Positions 35,619 to 46,400 of a stretch of 64,000 bases of DNA are shown here, piece after piece. The stretch is from Eumeta japonica (lineage: Eukaryota; Arthropoda; Insecta; Lepidoptera; Psychidae), in assembly GCA_005406025.1 (NCBI GenBank), contig BGZK01000477.1, forward strand, positions 124,001-188,000, given 5' to 3'. A model generated the notes under the pieces. It saw only the letters and a program-made list of their open reading frames with translations. It did not search any database and was not told where the DNA came from. Numbering within the stretch: the first letter of the stretch is position 1; each line of letters opens with the position of its first letter. Both the position numbers and the translations under genes were made by a program.

Positions 35619-37714
35619 TCTGTTGACCCTGTACCTGTACTGAATCTTGCACGGCGATCACGAAAACGTCGTGCTGTTTTGGCTGAAATGCTGTGTGCTG
35701 CTTTTAATTACAACAGTCACCAGTTGATTATAGTATGTACGGATACATTGGAATGATGGACGCAATATGTCCACATTGTGATGCGGCTAACTTTCCAGGT
35801 GAAACGCCCGGCATGTGTTGTACTAATGGTAAAATGAGATTGCCAACATTAGAAACTCCACCCGAACCATTGTATTCATTTATTTTGGGACATCTCAAAC
35901 GTCGAAGCAGTTTTTGAGTCGTATTCAACAATACAATTCGGCATTTCAAGTGACTTCTTTCGGTGGTACTAAAATTATTATAGATAATTTTATGCCGACT
36001 TTTAAGGTAAATACCTCAACAGGATTGTCCCATGTTTACATCAATCTGAATCATAAAGTCTTAAAAATTCTGATCCAACATATACCTAAAATTGCATACA
36101 TGTTACAGATTCAGGGCCAGATTTATCATCAAGCTGGTTAGGTATTGCCATACCCCGACGCTGATCATCAATTTTTGCAAATTTATTTTATTGGTGATGA
36201 AAATCGTAAATTGGATCAACGTTGTGTAATTGTTTCAAATACAAGGCGAGAAATTATTCCTGAGCTACAAAGGTTTTTCCATCAGCATAACGCATTAGTT
36301 CAATTGTTCAAAATTGCTCTTGATCGTATGCCATCTGATAATCACAAAATTGTAACAAGGGCTGATAGAACACCTTTTGGAGAACATGCAAGGCGAATCA
36401 ATGCACCGACAATTGATGAGGTTGCAATTGTTATTCCTGATGATCAGTTTCAACCCCGTGATATTGTACTTCATCGCAGAAATGATCAATTGCAACGTGT
36501 TTCGGAACTGCATCGTAGTTACGATGCATTACAATACCCAATATTGCATTGGAAAGGTGACGATGGATATCGTATCAATATACCAATGATTGATCCACGA
36601 ACAGGTAAATAATTGATCTATTTTCAGTGTGCTAACATTTCATTTGTATAATTTTCTAATGTCAGGTTTTGCACTTATCTTCAGGTCTACATGTACAGAA
36701 AAAAGTTAGTGCCATAAACTTTTATTCGTATCGATTGATGTTTCGTCCACAAGAACAAAATTATATCTTGCGATGTGGTAAACTATATCATCAGTACATC
36801 GTTGATATGTATGCCAAAATAGAAACTGAACGTCTTAATTTTATTCGTTTCAACCAAGCAAAATTAAGATCCGAAGAATATATTCATTTGCGAGATGCGA
36901 TAACGAATGATGCTAATGTTAACGACATTGGAGCTTTAACTATATTGTCATCGTCGTATATTGGTAGCCCACGGCATATGAACGAATATACACAAGACGC
37001 AATGTCTTATGTACGAAAATACGGTCGACCGGATCTGCTCATTACATTTACATGTAATCCACAGTGGGATGATATCAAAAGCAATTTATTTGAAGGACAG
37101 TCTACAACTGATCGTCATGACATCACAGCACGTGTTTTCGGAAAAATTGAAAGCACTTATGGATTTAATTGTGAAATTATGTGTATTTGAGAGGTTCGTT
37201 GCCATATGTACTCCATCGAATGGCAAAAAGGGATTGCCGCACATATATTAATTTGGCTGGTACATAAAATAACTCCGGATCAAATCGATAACGTTATATC
37301 AGCTGAAATTCTGATCAAACTGTCGATCCTGAGTTATTTCACGTTGTCGTTAAAAACATGATACATGGTCCGTGCGGTGAACTAAATATGAATTCGCCAT
37401 GTATGATTGATGGAAAGTGTTTGAAACGATACCCAAGGCAATTGACTTCAAACACAATAACTGGCAATGACGGATATCCTTTGTATCGACGTAGATCACC
37501 TAATGATAATGGCAAAACGGCAACCATTAGAATGCGTAATCAGGACGTTGAAGTTGATAATCGTTGGGTGGTTCCGTATTGTCCATTATTATCGAAAATA
37601 TTCAATGCTCATATAAATGTGGAATATTGTAATTCAGTCAAATCCATTAAATATATTTGCAAGTATGTAAATAAAGGGAGCGATATGCTCAGTATCAAAT
37701 GGGGCGCTATATAA
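35619..37714 (+). pseudogene. Helitron N-terminal and Rep domain, broken
   Basis: Reading begins near 35619 (VDPVPVLNLARRSRKRRA) and continues with CPHCDAANFPGETPGMCC (zinc-binding-like, about 35770-35823), then FGGTKIIIDNFMPTFK (35914-36141) and FLQIYFIGDENRKLDQR to TYDPRTG-like residues (36145-36604). An 80-base interruption (36605-36684) follows. Reading resumes KKVSAINFYSYRLM, SEEYIHLRDAITND and RPDLLITFTCNPQWDD (to 37190). Frameshifts near 37135 and 37190 lead to KGLPH and ILIWLV around the HUH site, where four bases are missing. The last part is MIHGPCGELNMNSPCM and SIKYICKYVNKGSD (37358-37714), which holds the Y-x3-Y pair. Product when intact: the rolling-circle nuclease. Confidence 0.85.
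36605..36684 (+). other. Candidate intron (or 80-bp insertion) in the Helitron ORF
   Basis: The ORF stops at 36610 just after PRTG. The interruption begins GTAAATAATT, ends TTATCTTCAG, and has a CTAAT branch-point-like site at 36655-36659. Removing 36605-36684 joins the split Gly codon and gives PRTG-LHVQ-KKVSA in one frame, with the spacing expected between the TG and KKVSA motifs of this family. CAGGT occurs at both edges (36602-36606 and 36682-36686), so a small insertion with a 5-base duplication is the alternative. Confidence 0.5.
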
Positions 37715-39757
37715 GTAGTAATGAAGCTGTCTGGAGGATTAAATGCACGAAATGACTTGGCTGTGCATCTTGAAATGGCCAACGTATTTATTTTAATGAA
37801 GCAAATGTATTGGAATACGTTGACCGCTTTTTCAAATTATGCGAAACTGATACATTTGCGATAAATTTGTTATATTCTGATGTGCCCCAGTATTACACAT
37901 GGAATGTGTCTTCGAAAAATTTCAAAGACGTAAACAAGGAACGGCAGTCGATGGGCATCCAGGCATTTTCCAAACAGATGCTATTGGGAGAATATATACA
38001 GTACATCCAAACAATGCAGAGTGTTTTATTTGCGATTGTTATTAGTTAACGTCAATGGCCCAAAATCATTTCAAGAATTGAGAACAGTCAACGGTCTTTA
38101 TGTCAAACATATCGTGTGTCAACTCTTGCATTTGTTGGAGGATGATGCACATTGGGATTCAACACTTCAAGATGCATCTACTTCAGCTCATCCACAACAA
38201 ATACGAATGCTATTTGCCATTATATTATCAATATGTTCGCCATCAAATCCACTTGAATTATGGAACAAATATAAACATTATATGACAGAAGATATTTTAA
38301 TTCGTATGCGTCATCATGCAAGAAATTCTGATTTGTTGATTACCTTGGAAATGTACAACGAAGCTTTAATAATAATTGAAGATATGTGTCTAACGATTGT
38401 AAATAAAGCGCATTAGTACAATTGGGTATGACCGCACTAAATCGTGAGATACATGATTTGTTTGATCGTGAATTGCAACGTGAGCAGGAGTTCAACATGT
38501 ATATGACACAATCATATAAGCCGTTTCCAATAATGCAGGTGGATTATATTTCTTGGATGCATCTGGTGGTACAGGCAAAACTTTCGTGTGACATTGATTT
38601 TAGCGACTATTCGATCGGAACAGAAATTGCATTGGCACTTGCATCTTCAGAAATTGCTTCTACATTATTAGAAGGTGGTGGTACCGTACAGTCTGCATTA
38701 AAATTGCCATTGAATGTACAGGTGATTGAAACTCCAACTTGCAATATTTCGAGAAATTCTGCTATGGCAAAAGTTCTGCGATTAACGTCAATTATTTTAT
38801 GGGATGAGTGCACAATGGCGAATAAAAAATCACTAGAATCGAACAATGAAAGATTTACGCGGTAATCAACAGCTTTTTGGTGGTGCTCTGATATTGCTGT
38901 CAGGGGACTTTCGTCAAACATTGCCTGTCATTCCTCGATCAACTCCTGCTGATGAAATAAAAGCCTGTTTGAAGTCATCAGTTCTTTGGAGAAATGTACG
39001 AAAATTGACACTGAACATTTGGCAAAATACAAATCGACAGTACCAACGGATTGATCACTACCGAACAATTTTTGTACAATTGCGCAATCGATAGATGAGT
39101 TGATTGAATGTGTTTTTCCGAATATTCTTCAGAATTACAGAAATCATGATTGGTTGAGAGAACGCGCCATTTTAGCACCGAAGAACATTCATATCAATGC
39201 CATTAATTTTCAAATTCAAGCGAAACTGCCAGGTGTAGTCACGACATATAAATCAATTGACAGTGTTATGAATCAAGATGAGGCAATGAATTATCCAATT
39301 GAATTTTTAAATTCATTGGAACCGGCTGGTATACCACCGCATTGCTTGAATCTGAAAGTTGGTTCTTTGATTATATTATTGCGAAATATTAATCCACCAA
39401 AACTGTGTAATGGCACCAGATTGGCAGTGAAAAAAGTTATTGCCAAATTTGATTGAAGCTACAATCTTAACTGGTAAATCAAAAGGAGAAGTGTGTTTGA
39501 TACCGCGTATCCCTATGATTCAAACGATTACAATATCCTGTGCGTTTATCATTTGCGATGACCATAAACAAGGCCCAAGGGCAAACCCTTCACGTTTATA
39601 ATGTGAATTTGGAGGAATCATGTTTTTCACTTTATGCCATTTCACTCTAGGCCAACTTTATGTTGCCTGTTCCAGAGTCGGTACCCCCAACTGTTTATTT
39701 ATTTATGCTCAAAATGGAAAAACAAAAAATATAGTTTATCCAAATGTTTTAGACTAA
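37715..39757 (+). pseudogene. Helitron helicase domain, broken
   Basis: Remnants in order: RYQMGRYISSNEAVW in a shifted frame after a deletion (about 37690-37730); FKLCETDTFAINLLYSDVPQ (37810-38049); FYLRLLLVNVNGPKSF to EDMCLTIVNKA (38021-38416); Walker A GGTGKT at 38565-38582, out of frame with its neighbours; Walker B ILWDECTMA (38422-38865); GGALILLSGDFRQTLPVIPR (38846-39094); LRERAILAPKN and NLKVGSLIILLRNINPPKLC (39100-39456); and motif VI VACSRVGTP from 39662, ending VYPNVLD with TAA at 39755-39757. The family function is a 5'-3' Pif1-type helicase fused to Rep. At least eight frame changes or stops are present. Confidence 0.85.
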
Positions 39758-40329
39758 CCCATATAGACCCACCATAGTAAGAGTACCCAATTCTTTTTTA
39801 TTTTTTAGTTTTTACTCTTTCTCATAGTTCAGAAATAATGTTTGATAGTATATCTTTGTGTTTATTGCTGATAAATATAATATAAACATTTACATTATGT
39901 TTCTGTAGTGGGTTTTGTTGAGCAGTTTCATACTTTCGAAATTACAGAAAGTAATAAATTTTATTTTTTATGTTTTATTTCTAAGTTTGTTTATTTTAGC
40001 ACACCAAGTACTTCGAAATATTAAAGATAATACAATGAATGAAGAAGGTTACAAAAATTTATACACCGTTTGTGCCCAGTGGCAGCGGCATATTTTTTCT
40101 AATAAAATTATTATAAAAAAAATGTTTCGGTGTTTTTATTTTATAATATTATTTTCTACACATTCCATAAGAAACCGTTTTATTTTTACTAAGCAATATC
40201 ATTTGGGTCATTTGGACTTTTAAATAGCTAGCAATTTAAAATATTTTTTTGTTTGAATAAATGAACTTAATAATATATTTTTTTTATTATTATGCCTTAT
40301 ACCTAGCGAAGCACGTACCGGGCCGCTAG

Positions 40330-40439
40330 TTTTACATACAAATATGATGTAACTATCGATTGTAATATCATAGTTTTTCTTTTTCTAATTTGAAGCCGAA
40401 TTCTAAGAATTAACTTCAAATCATTTAATGGAGTCACTC
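40330..40439. other. Flank of the Helitron
   Basis: AT-rich host sequence resuming directly after the CTAG terminus; nothing else seen. Confidence 0.5.
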
Positions 40440-40765
40440 ACATATTCTGACGTATCACGTGACCACTTCAAGTCGCAACGTCACCTGATCTCGTGTATAC
40501 TTACGCTTATCTGGGAATTTAGAGCGGGCCATTTGACGTCGTAAAACGCATATCGTCCCGGGCGGTCTGCGGCGCGCGCGCACTCCGGCCGCCGGATGCA
40601 CCCGATGCAAGTGTCCGCCGGCCTAATGCAGGTCCCGTGTCCCTTCTGTGTAAACACTCTAGGATCGATTTGCGCTCGACACTCGGTCGGAATGTAATTA
40701 GAGGAACCCATTGCCGAACTCTCACGGGGTCTGAAGCGCTAGCGTATGTGTGTGTGTGCGCGTTT
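40440..40765. other. GC-rich candidate regulatory block
   Basis: A CpG-rich block with CACGTGACC, ACTTACGCTTATCTGGG, GACGTCGTAAAACGC, GCGCGCGCGCACTCC and GGAATGTAATTAGAGG. Two overlapping minus frames (76 and 68 residues) lack domains. It is followed by a short TGTGTGTGTGTGCGCG tract at 40745-40762. Candidate conserved element. Confidence 0.45.
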
Positions 40766-41626
40766 AGCTTTGATTAAATCTGATGGTTTAATCCTTGCTT
40801 GTGTGTAGTGATGGAAATGTCGACGTCCTATAACTTTATCGAGATATTGTTGACGCGATTAAGAAAATGAAATCATATGAAATATGTGTGTAGAAAAGAA
40901 TTCGTCAACATTTCAAATTTCCTAATAGGAATTAATTAGAAAAAAATGTCTGTAGACGTTATACTTCTATAGAGCTAAAGGATATCTAAAGGATATATAA
41001 GGGGAAACAGGACAAAAATCCTGTTTTTAAATATCTATATAACTTGAAAGAATTTTCAGAATTTATGTGAAAAGCGAGGAAAATTGCAATCGGATGTTAG
41101 TAGGTACTTCATATCTCATTCTCTGAATTGGCGCACTTTACTAGCACGCTGTAAAATAACCAATTGACAATCTCCCTGATAGCATGTCAAATTGGTCAAT
41201 TTTTTCTCACGAGAGTACTAACATATATACTTTTCTTTTAACAATAGTGCAAGTGACGTTATTTTGCACATGCTGTTTTTTTTTTTTTATATAAGGCGTA
41301 CAAAGACAAAATATGTGCATATTCGTATCTATAATTATAGAATGACAAATAAAAATTTATGTTGATCAATTTTAAATATCACCAGACTTTGACAAGGAAG
41401 TCTGACTTTAATGGCACATGCTGCTTTTATAAAAGCGAAGCATCACATTCCAAAGAAAACTTTTGAAGCCGGACAATGACATTACACACTCCATTTTCTT
41501 TAGTTGATCAGATTCCTTATCGGTGCCTTGTATGGCAATATGACAATGTAGGTAATGTCCAGATTTTTAATGAAGCAGTAATAAAAATATACTCTTGGAC
41601 ACCAGATATACGTTGGTCTTCTTCTT
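40766..41626. other. AT-rich intergenic DNA
   Basis: AT-rich. ACCAATTGACA (from about 41159) and TGTCAAATTGGT (to about 41198) form a short inverted pair. No gene. Confidence 0.5.
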
Positions 41627-41645
41627 CATAGAATTAGAATTAAGT
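41627..41645. repeat. Target-site duplication, left copy (19 bp)
   Basis: CATAGAATTAGAATTAAGT here is identical to 42362-42380. Confidence 0.9.
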
Positions 41646-42361
41646 GTCGTGGTATCAAAATAACAGCGTTTCAAGTATATCGACTACCTGGAATGCGATA
41701 TGTAAACTGTAAAAAGAATTTATCTAGTCATTTTTTTCTCATCACATCAGCTTGTTACTAAGGTATTATTATAAAACGGAAGTGCACAAATAGATTTATT
41801 GTGTGCAAGTCTCAACGAACGGACAACCATCTGTTTATATTTACGCAAGAGAGCTAACGGAGAAGTACAATATACTATATTGCAGAGAAGTGCAACACAG
41901 CGATTGTAATTAATGCTATGGGTAGAGATTAGATTGGATTATTATGCTTAGATTTGGATTAGGAATATCTACCTAATTATATAATACCTAGTTACTCAAC
42001 TAGCAATTAGCTTTACGTGAACTCTGATAGTCTAGGTATTGCGTAACGCATAAGAAATCACTGTGCTGATTATGGCAATCTTCCTTTAGAAAACAATTAA
42101 CTACTTACATCTTCCGCTCTAAAATGAATTATATTAAAGCAAAATTTAATATAACTAATAGTAGGCATTTAAACTTAGCAATAGATGTGAACTAAAGTTT
42201 GGCTATTTAAGCTGTTTTTAATGTAATCCAATGTTAAACAAGCTGAGTACACTCTTGCACTCCAATGTAAAACAGAAATTTGTATTTTATGCAATTCTTA
42301 CCAATGTTATAACTGTAACATGTATGTGTATCTGTAAATAAATAAATAAATAAATCAAATG
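41646..42361 (+). mobile_element. Retroposon insertion with (AAAT)n tail
   Basis: A 716-base segment is bounded by identical 19-base direct repeats and ends in TGTAAATAAATAAATAAATA, a typical LINE-like 3' tail. There is no reading frame of note inside, so it is either a strongly 5'-truncated LINE 3' UTR, a SINE-like element or a retroposed transcript. The perfect duplication implies a fairly recent event compared with the other transposons here. Orientation follows from the tail on the right. Confidence 0.8.
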
Positions 42362-42380
42362 CATAGAATTAGAATTAAGT
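42362..42380. repeat. Target-site duplication, right copy (19 bp)
   Basis: Identical to 41627-41645, lying immediately after the (AAAT)n tail. Confidence 0.9.
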
Positions 42381-42929
42381 AAGTGTGAAATTTAATAATA
42401 AAAAAAGTTGGTGCACCGAATCTGTTCCGCAAACTTTTTTCTTTCTTTATTTTTAAATAATTAATGTACATAAATGTCAAACCTCAAAGGCAATTCTAAA
42501 GAAAGATGTTATTAGTGTGAGAGAGATACGCTCGAGTGTAAGTATTTTCAAGCTTTAGCTATACATACAACGAAGCCGCAGAACCCTCGTGACCGGACAT
42601 TGAAAATATTTGTCAAAAACTGATTCAGGGTCATATAGGGAGTTTAATAGAATACAATGAGATTCTTTATAAAAAAATTATTTCCCTCCGGACACTCTAA
42701 ACTCCAAAATAGTAGACAAATTTTGAAAGGTACATTGAAAAGCCCATGTCAGTTTCATATAGGGACAAAACATACATTCTATTTCATTACAATTGGAGCA
42801 CAGAAAATTAATTATTTTTTTATAAATAATATCTATGTATACGAAGTTTGGACGCAGCTAGTGTGGAAATATAATTTTTTTATGTTACTCTATTGCAAAT
42901 CATATCTTCACAATATACGCACTAGGTAG
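42381..42929. other. AT-rich intergenic DNA
   Basis: The 90-residue frame at 42657-42929 is Phe/Lys/Tyr-rich without a domain and looks like chance. Confidence 0.55.
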
Positions 42930-43140
42930 TATACTTGCGACCAGTTTCATTAGCCCTCGATATCCAATGACTTCACTTCCGTAAATGGCGCCGATTGGGA
43001 GAATGCTGCGAGACTCGATCTACTGGAAGATTGTTAAATGGTCCATCGTGATGTTAGCTGCGTAAACATGAATGGGACCGATCCACAGACAGCGGTCATA
43101 TATCGGGCATGACCTTTTAATTTGGGGGATTAGGTGAAAG
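42930..43140. other. High-complexity candidate conserved element
   Basis: Balanced sequence (CCAATGACTTCACTTCCGTA, AAATGGCGCCGATTGGG, GGTCATATATCGGGCATGAC) bounded by AT-rich DNA, with no frame. Candidate regulatory element. Confidence 0.35.
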
Positions 43141-43714
43141 GAAACTTGAACATGTTTTGCTGAATTAAATTGACTAAGCTGCAGCTTGGATCTTAACTGT
43201 GACTAGTATTACGCTATGAAAAATGAACACGCAGAAAAATAGATGGTATATCTAACAACACTGAAATATAATAAATCGCTATGGAGCCACTTAAACGCTT
43301 TCAGTTGATCGCACTTCATTTGTGAACGCACTGATCGCAAAAGTAAAACTGACTAGTGCCAGCACTTGAATTCCAACATATATAACCATCTACTAGCCGT
43401 CTCGAACCCTTTTTAATTGTAAATAATCAATAAATTACTTAAGTAAACAAGTCATAGATATGTAATTTACAACACAATTAAGATTTGTTTCACTTCGGAA
43501 CACAGTAACCGATCAAAATACGTTTAAAATTTAAAGAACTCAGAAGCGAATAAGATTTTAAACGTCTTTTAGGATAGTTGTCTCGAATATTTTTGTAGGG
43601 GAATAATTTAGTACTTTTAACTATTCAGCTTGTGAGTGCTGTTCCCATATTGTATATCTCATACCCATGTATGTACATTTAAGAGTATTTTTTTGATATC
43701 CGTAGCAATAAATT
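43141..43714. other. AT-rich intergenic DNA
   Basis: AT-rich; nothing supported. Confidence 0.6.
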
Positions 43715-44170
43715 ATTTTTAGCGTTCCGTACAGCCTACAAAAAACGGAACTCTTATAGGATTACGCTCGTTAAATCAGTACAAGGTATTGTGTTATATT
43801 AATTCTAAATAATAATTATAAATGCTGTCTGGTCATCGCATTTCAAAAAATGAAAAAATAAATAACATCTGTTTGTTTAGTAATATAAAGCGAATATTAA
43901 ATATAAATGATTGTACATGTTACTCTTAATAGATTAATATTACTGAATTCAAAAATTGCTATTTTAGGGTTGTCAAGTCCTGTCCGTCTATCTTAGTCCT
44001 TTTTCTCAGGAACGGATAAAACCATCAATTTAAAATCAGTACGAAACACTAAGATCTACAGGACCTTTGGAGGCGTAAAAAATTACAGCTTCAAAAGTCA
44101 ATTCTGTCAAAACATTTAAACTCACCGAACCGTAATCTTGTTCGTATCGTCATAGAAAACAAATCTTAAA
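43715..44170 (+). repeat. Lepidopteran GTTCCGTA-type repeat, decayed copy
   Basis: The left end reads TTTTTAGCGTTCCGTACAGC then AAAAACGGAACTCTTATAGG. Further right come TGTCCGTCTATCTTAGTCC and TTCTCAGGAACGG, as in the GTTCCGTA ... GTCTGTCTGTC repeat abundant in Lepidoptera and also seen at 26966. The interior is expanded and diverged and the right boundary is approximate. Confidence 0.5.
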
Positions 44171-44589
44171 GGAGAATATTTTTTTTAATTTTTCGCTATG
44201 GAAATCGAAGATTTCCAATTATTTGTAAATTTAGAAAAACTATTCTATAAAATTGTACATTTGTAATTGTAAATTGTAAAATTTCAAATTCTTTTAATTA
44301 CCGTGACGAACAACGTGCCAATAATGAAAACAAGTAAAAATCGGTGAAGCTTTTAAACTGCACCAAAATCAAATGATTCGTTCGAGAAATACCGTTAAAG
44401 TAAAATTATAAAATAGGGAATTTTTCAAAATAACGTGGTATTATTTTTTGCTTAGAAAACTGTATTAACTGCTTTAAAGCAGAGCAAGACCCAACAACGC
44501 TTTCATAAGATATCTTATTTTAAAGAGGTAAAAAATAGCATTGTTTAACTTCCTCTTAAGAAAATTATCATTTTCCTATTTATGCCGAT
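44171..44589. other. AT-rich intergenic DNA
   Basis: AT-rich, with a small palindrome TGGAAATCGAAGATTTCCA near 44200. Nothing else supported. Confidence 0.55.
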
Positions 44590-44720
44590 ATGTCTCTGTG
44601 TATATGTGTATATGATTATCTCTTTCTCTCTTTGTGTATGTTTGAGAGGGAGTGTGTGGGTATGAGTGTGTTATGTGTGTGTGTGTACGTGTGCGAGCGC
44701 GCGTGTGTGTGTGAGAAGCT
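44590..44720. repeat. TG/TC-rich simple repeat
   Basis: A degenerate (TG)n, (TC)n and TGCGAGCGCGCG-containing tract; the plus ORF across it is an artefact. Confidence 0.8.
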
Positions 44721-45239
44721 CAAAATCAATAAATATCATAGCAGGAAGTTTTGGGATGGCCTACAGGATCAACCGTTTTACATTTTTTTTTCAAGAATTT
44801 CTCGAAAAGCAAAAACTATCGTTTTTTTTTACATCTTTTTTATGACTATGTAGTGAATATTGAGCGATAAAGTAAATCAAAGTGTTTAAACCTTTGAAAA
44901 TGTATGTTTTTAGTTCCATTGTTAAGCTTTTTGGGACTCTACGATATTGATTTAATCAATCAGTTATAAAAAATTGTTTTTTGAAATTATTTCATTAATT
45001 ACTTTAATATTTCTTTAAATTACTTAATTTGTATGACCACATTTTGTGATTGGGAGCTGAAAGAATAGCAAACGAGAACTTATTAAATCACATCATTAAA
45101 AATTAATTGTACTGATTTAGATTAGATTAAAAATGTTAATTATCCGATTCCGGCAGTCGTCAGGAGAGCATGCCAGATTAATTTGACAAATTCCAACTGA
45201 TATGGTAGATTATATAATCTGGGATTCTATCTTCGCTCT
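44721..45239. other. AT-rich intergenic DNA
   Basis: AT-rich; nothing supported. Confidence 0.6.
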
Positions 45240-45249
45240 AAAAAAAATC

Positions 45250-45308
45250 GAATGTTCGTGTCAATCGAGACCATATCAATAACTCGGTCTTGATTGAGAC
45301 GAACATTC
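45250..45308. ncRNA. Candidate small-RNA-precursor-like hairpin
   Basis: The left arm 45250-45272 begins GAATGTTCGTGTCAATCGAG and the right arm 45286-45308 begins GGTCTTGATTGAGACGAACA. They pair at 21 of 23 positions around a 13-base loop, ATATCAATAACTC. Outside the stem an A-run (45240-45247) faces a T-run (45311-45320), which can extend pairing. Arm and loop lengths resemble an animal pre-miRNA. I do not recognise the sequence as a known microRNA, so a short foldback transposon is equally possible. Strand is undetermined. Confidence 0.4.
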
Positions 45309-45359
45309 CATTTTTTTTTTCGGCTTACACGCAATATTTCTACCTGCTCGCTTTTGTAG

Positions 45360-45770
45360 CGAGAGTGGCGCTGAACAAGAAGAGGTCGAATTTAATTTGA
45401 CGCGAGCGCGACAGCGACGAGAGAGCGGCGTATTCGTAAACTAATTCCAAATATGTGAATAAAAAATGGCAATTATCCGAGTCTCAGGCGGTCGCGGGGA
45501 CGAAGCGAGGGGGGGGAGGGAAGCGCCACTCGGGAGGGTTTAATTGGCGAGGCGTAATTTATCGACGCCGGGCACCGCCGTTATCGGATTACGGCGCCGC
45601 GCCGGCTCCAAATTATTTTAAATTAAATTTGGCGAAATCGAATCGAAAGCGGAAGGATCGCGCCGCGTATCGGCCCGGCCGCGGCGGCTGACTTTGACGA
45701 AAAATGCGCCCGCGCGCGCGGGGCGAGCTCGAAGCTGACCCCTCTGAAGCTGCGGAGAGTCCACGTAAGG
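45360..45770. other. GC-rich block, strong candidate conserved regulatory element
   Basis: A sharply bounded, very CpG-rich block with AT cores in GC context: AGGGTTTAATTGGCGAGG, GCGTAATTTATCGACGCC, CCAAATTATTTTAAATTAAA and ATTTGGCGAAATCGAATCG. The 78-residue plus frame (45455-45691) is Gly/Arg/Pro-rich and domainless. It contains runs of GCGCGCGCG near 45710. Composition and motif layout match the 33.6-34.3 kb block. Confidence 0.5.
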
Positions 45771-46289
45771 TGTTCGTTCTGTCCGAATATTTCCAATTAT
45801 TCGTAATGGATTTAATTCAGATTTATACCTGAACGTTCTTTTGAGCGAATGATTATTGTTTCATAATTATCTGAGATTATCGTATTCTGTAATCTAATTG
45901 TAGATGATTTATAAATGAAATTTGCAAAAAATAAATTATCTTGTCGATCTGTAACAAATAGATGGAATTTATTTAATATGTATGGCATAACGGTTAAAAG
46001 AATATTTTATGAAAAATAACTATAATTATATTTACGTGAATACGGTGTTTTTCTAATTTCAATAAATCTTATATTTTATTAATCATTAAATCAAAAGTCC
46101 TGTCAATTGACATGCTTAAAGTGTTTTTTGGTATTATAAAATAATTAACAATAAACATTGTTACAGAACGATGTTTTATTTACATATGTTACACTTACTT
46201 ATAGAGAAAAAATAAAAGGTGCAGTATACTGAATCACAAACAATATAGCTCACACTATTCGAGTAAAGCCAGTATCGAGATTTAGTATG
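45771..46289. other. AT-rich intergenic DNA
   Basis: AT-rich; nothing supported. Confidence 0.6.
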
Positions 46290-46400
46290 GCCAAGTAAAT
46301 GTTACGAGTCAGCTCCGCGCCGGCGTGCGCGTATTGTAGTTCGCGCTCGGGCAGACGGGGCCAGATGAGGTCGGAAAAACTTGACCCACATTGTAGCTCT
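46290..46400. other. Small GC-rich block
   Basis: About 110 bases of CpG-rich sequence (CGCGCCGGCGTGCGCGTATT, GCGCTCGGGCAGACGGGGCC) with no frame. Candidate conserved element or fragment of one. Confidence 0.35.

Larger units (their letters stand above)
35311..40329 (+). mobile_element. Degenerate autonomous Helitron (rolling-circle transposon)
   Basis: The element contains a RepHel polyprotein in broken frames (35619-39757) followed by about 570 bases of 3' non-coding DNA. It ends AGCGAAGCACGTACCGGGCC then GCTAG, with CTAG at 40326-40329 and T next, the canonical Helitron 3' end. Domain order is Helitron-like: Cys-rich N-terminus, Helitron_like_N, Rep with HUH and two-Tyr motifs, then a Pif1-type helicase. 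The 5' end is not fixed; 35311 is a minimum estimate from the internal direct repeat. Many frameshifts and stops make it non-functional. Helitrons are known to move by rolling-circle replication without target duplication, so no TSD is expected. Confidence 0.85.
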
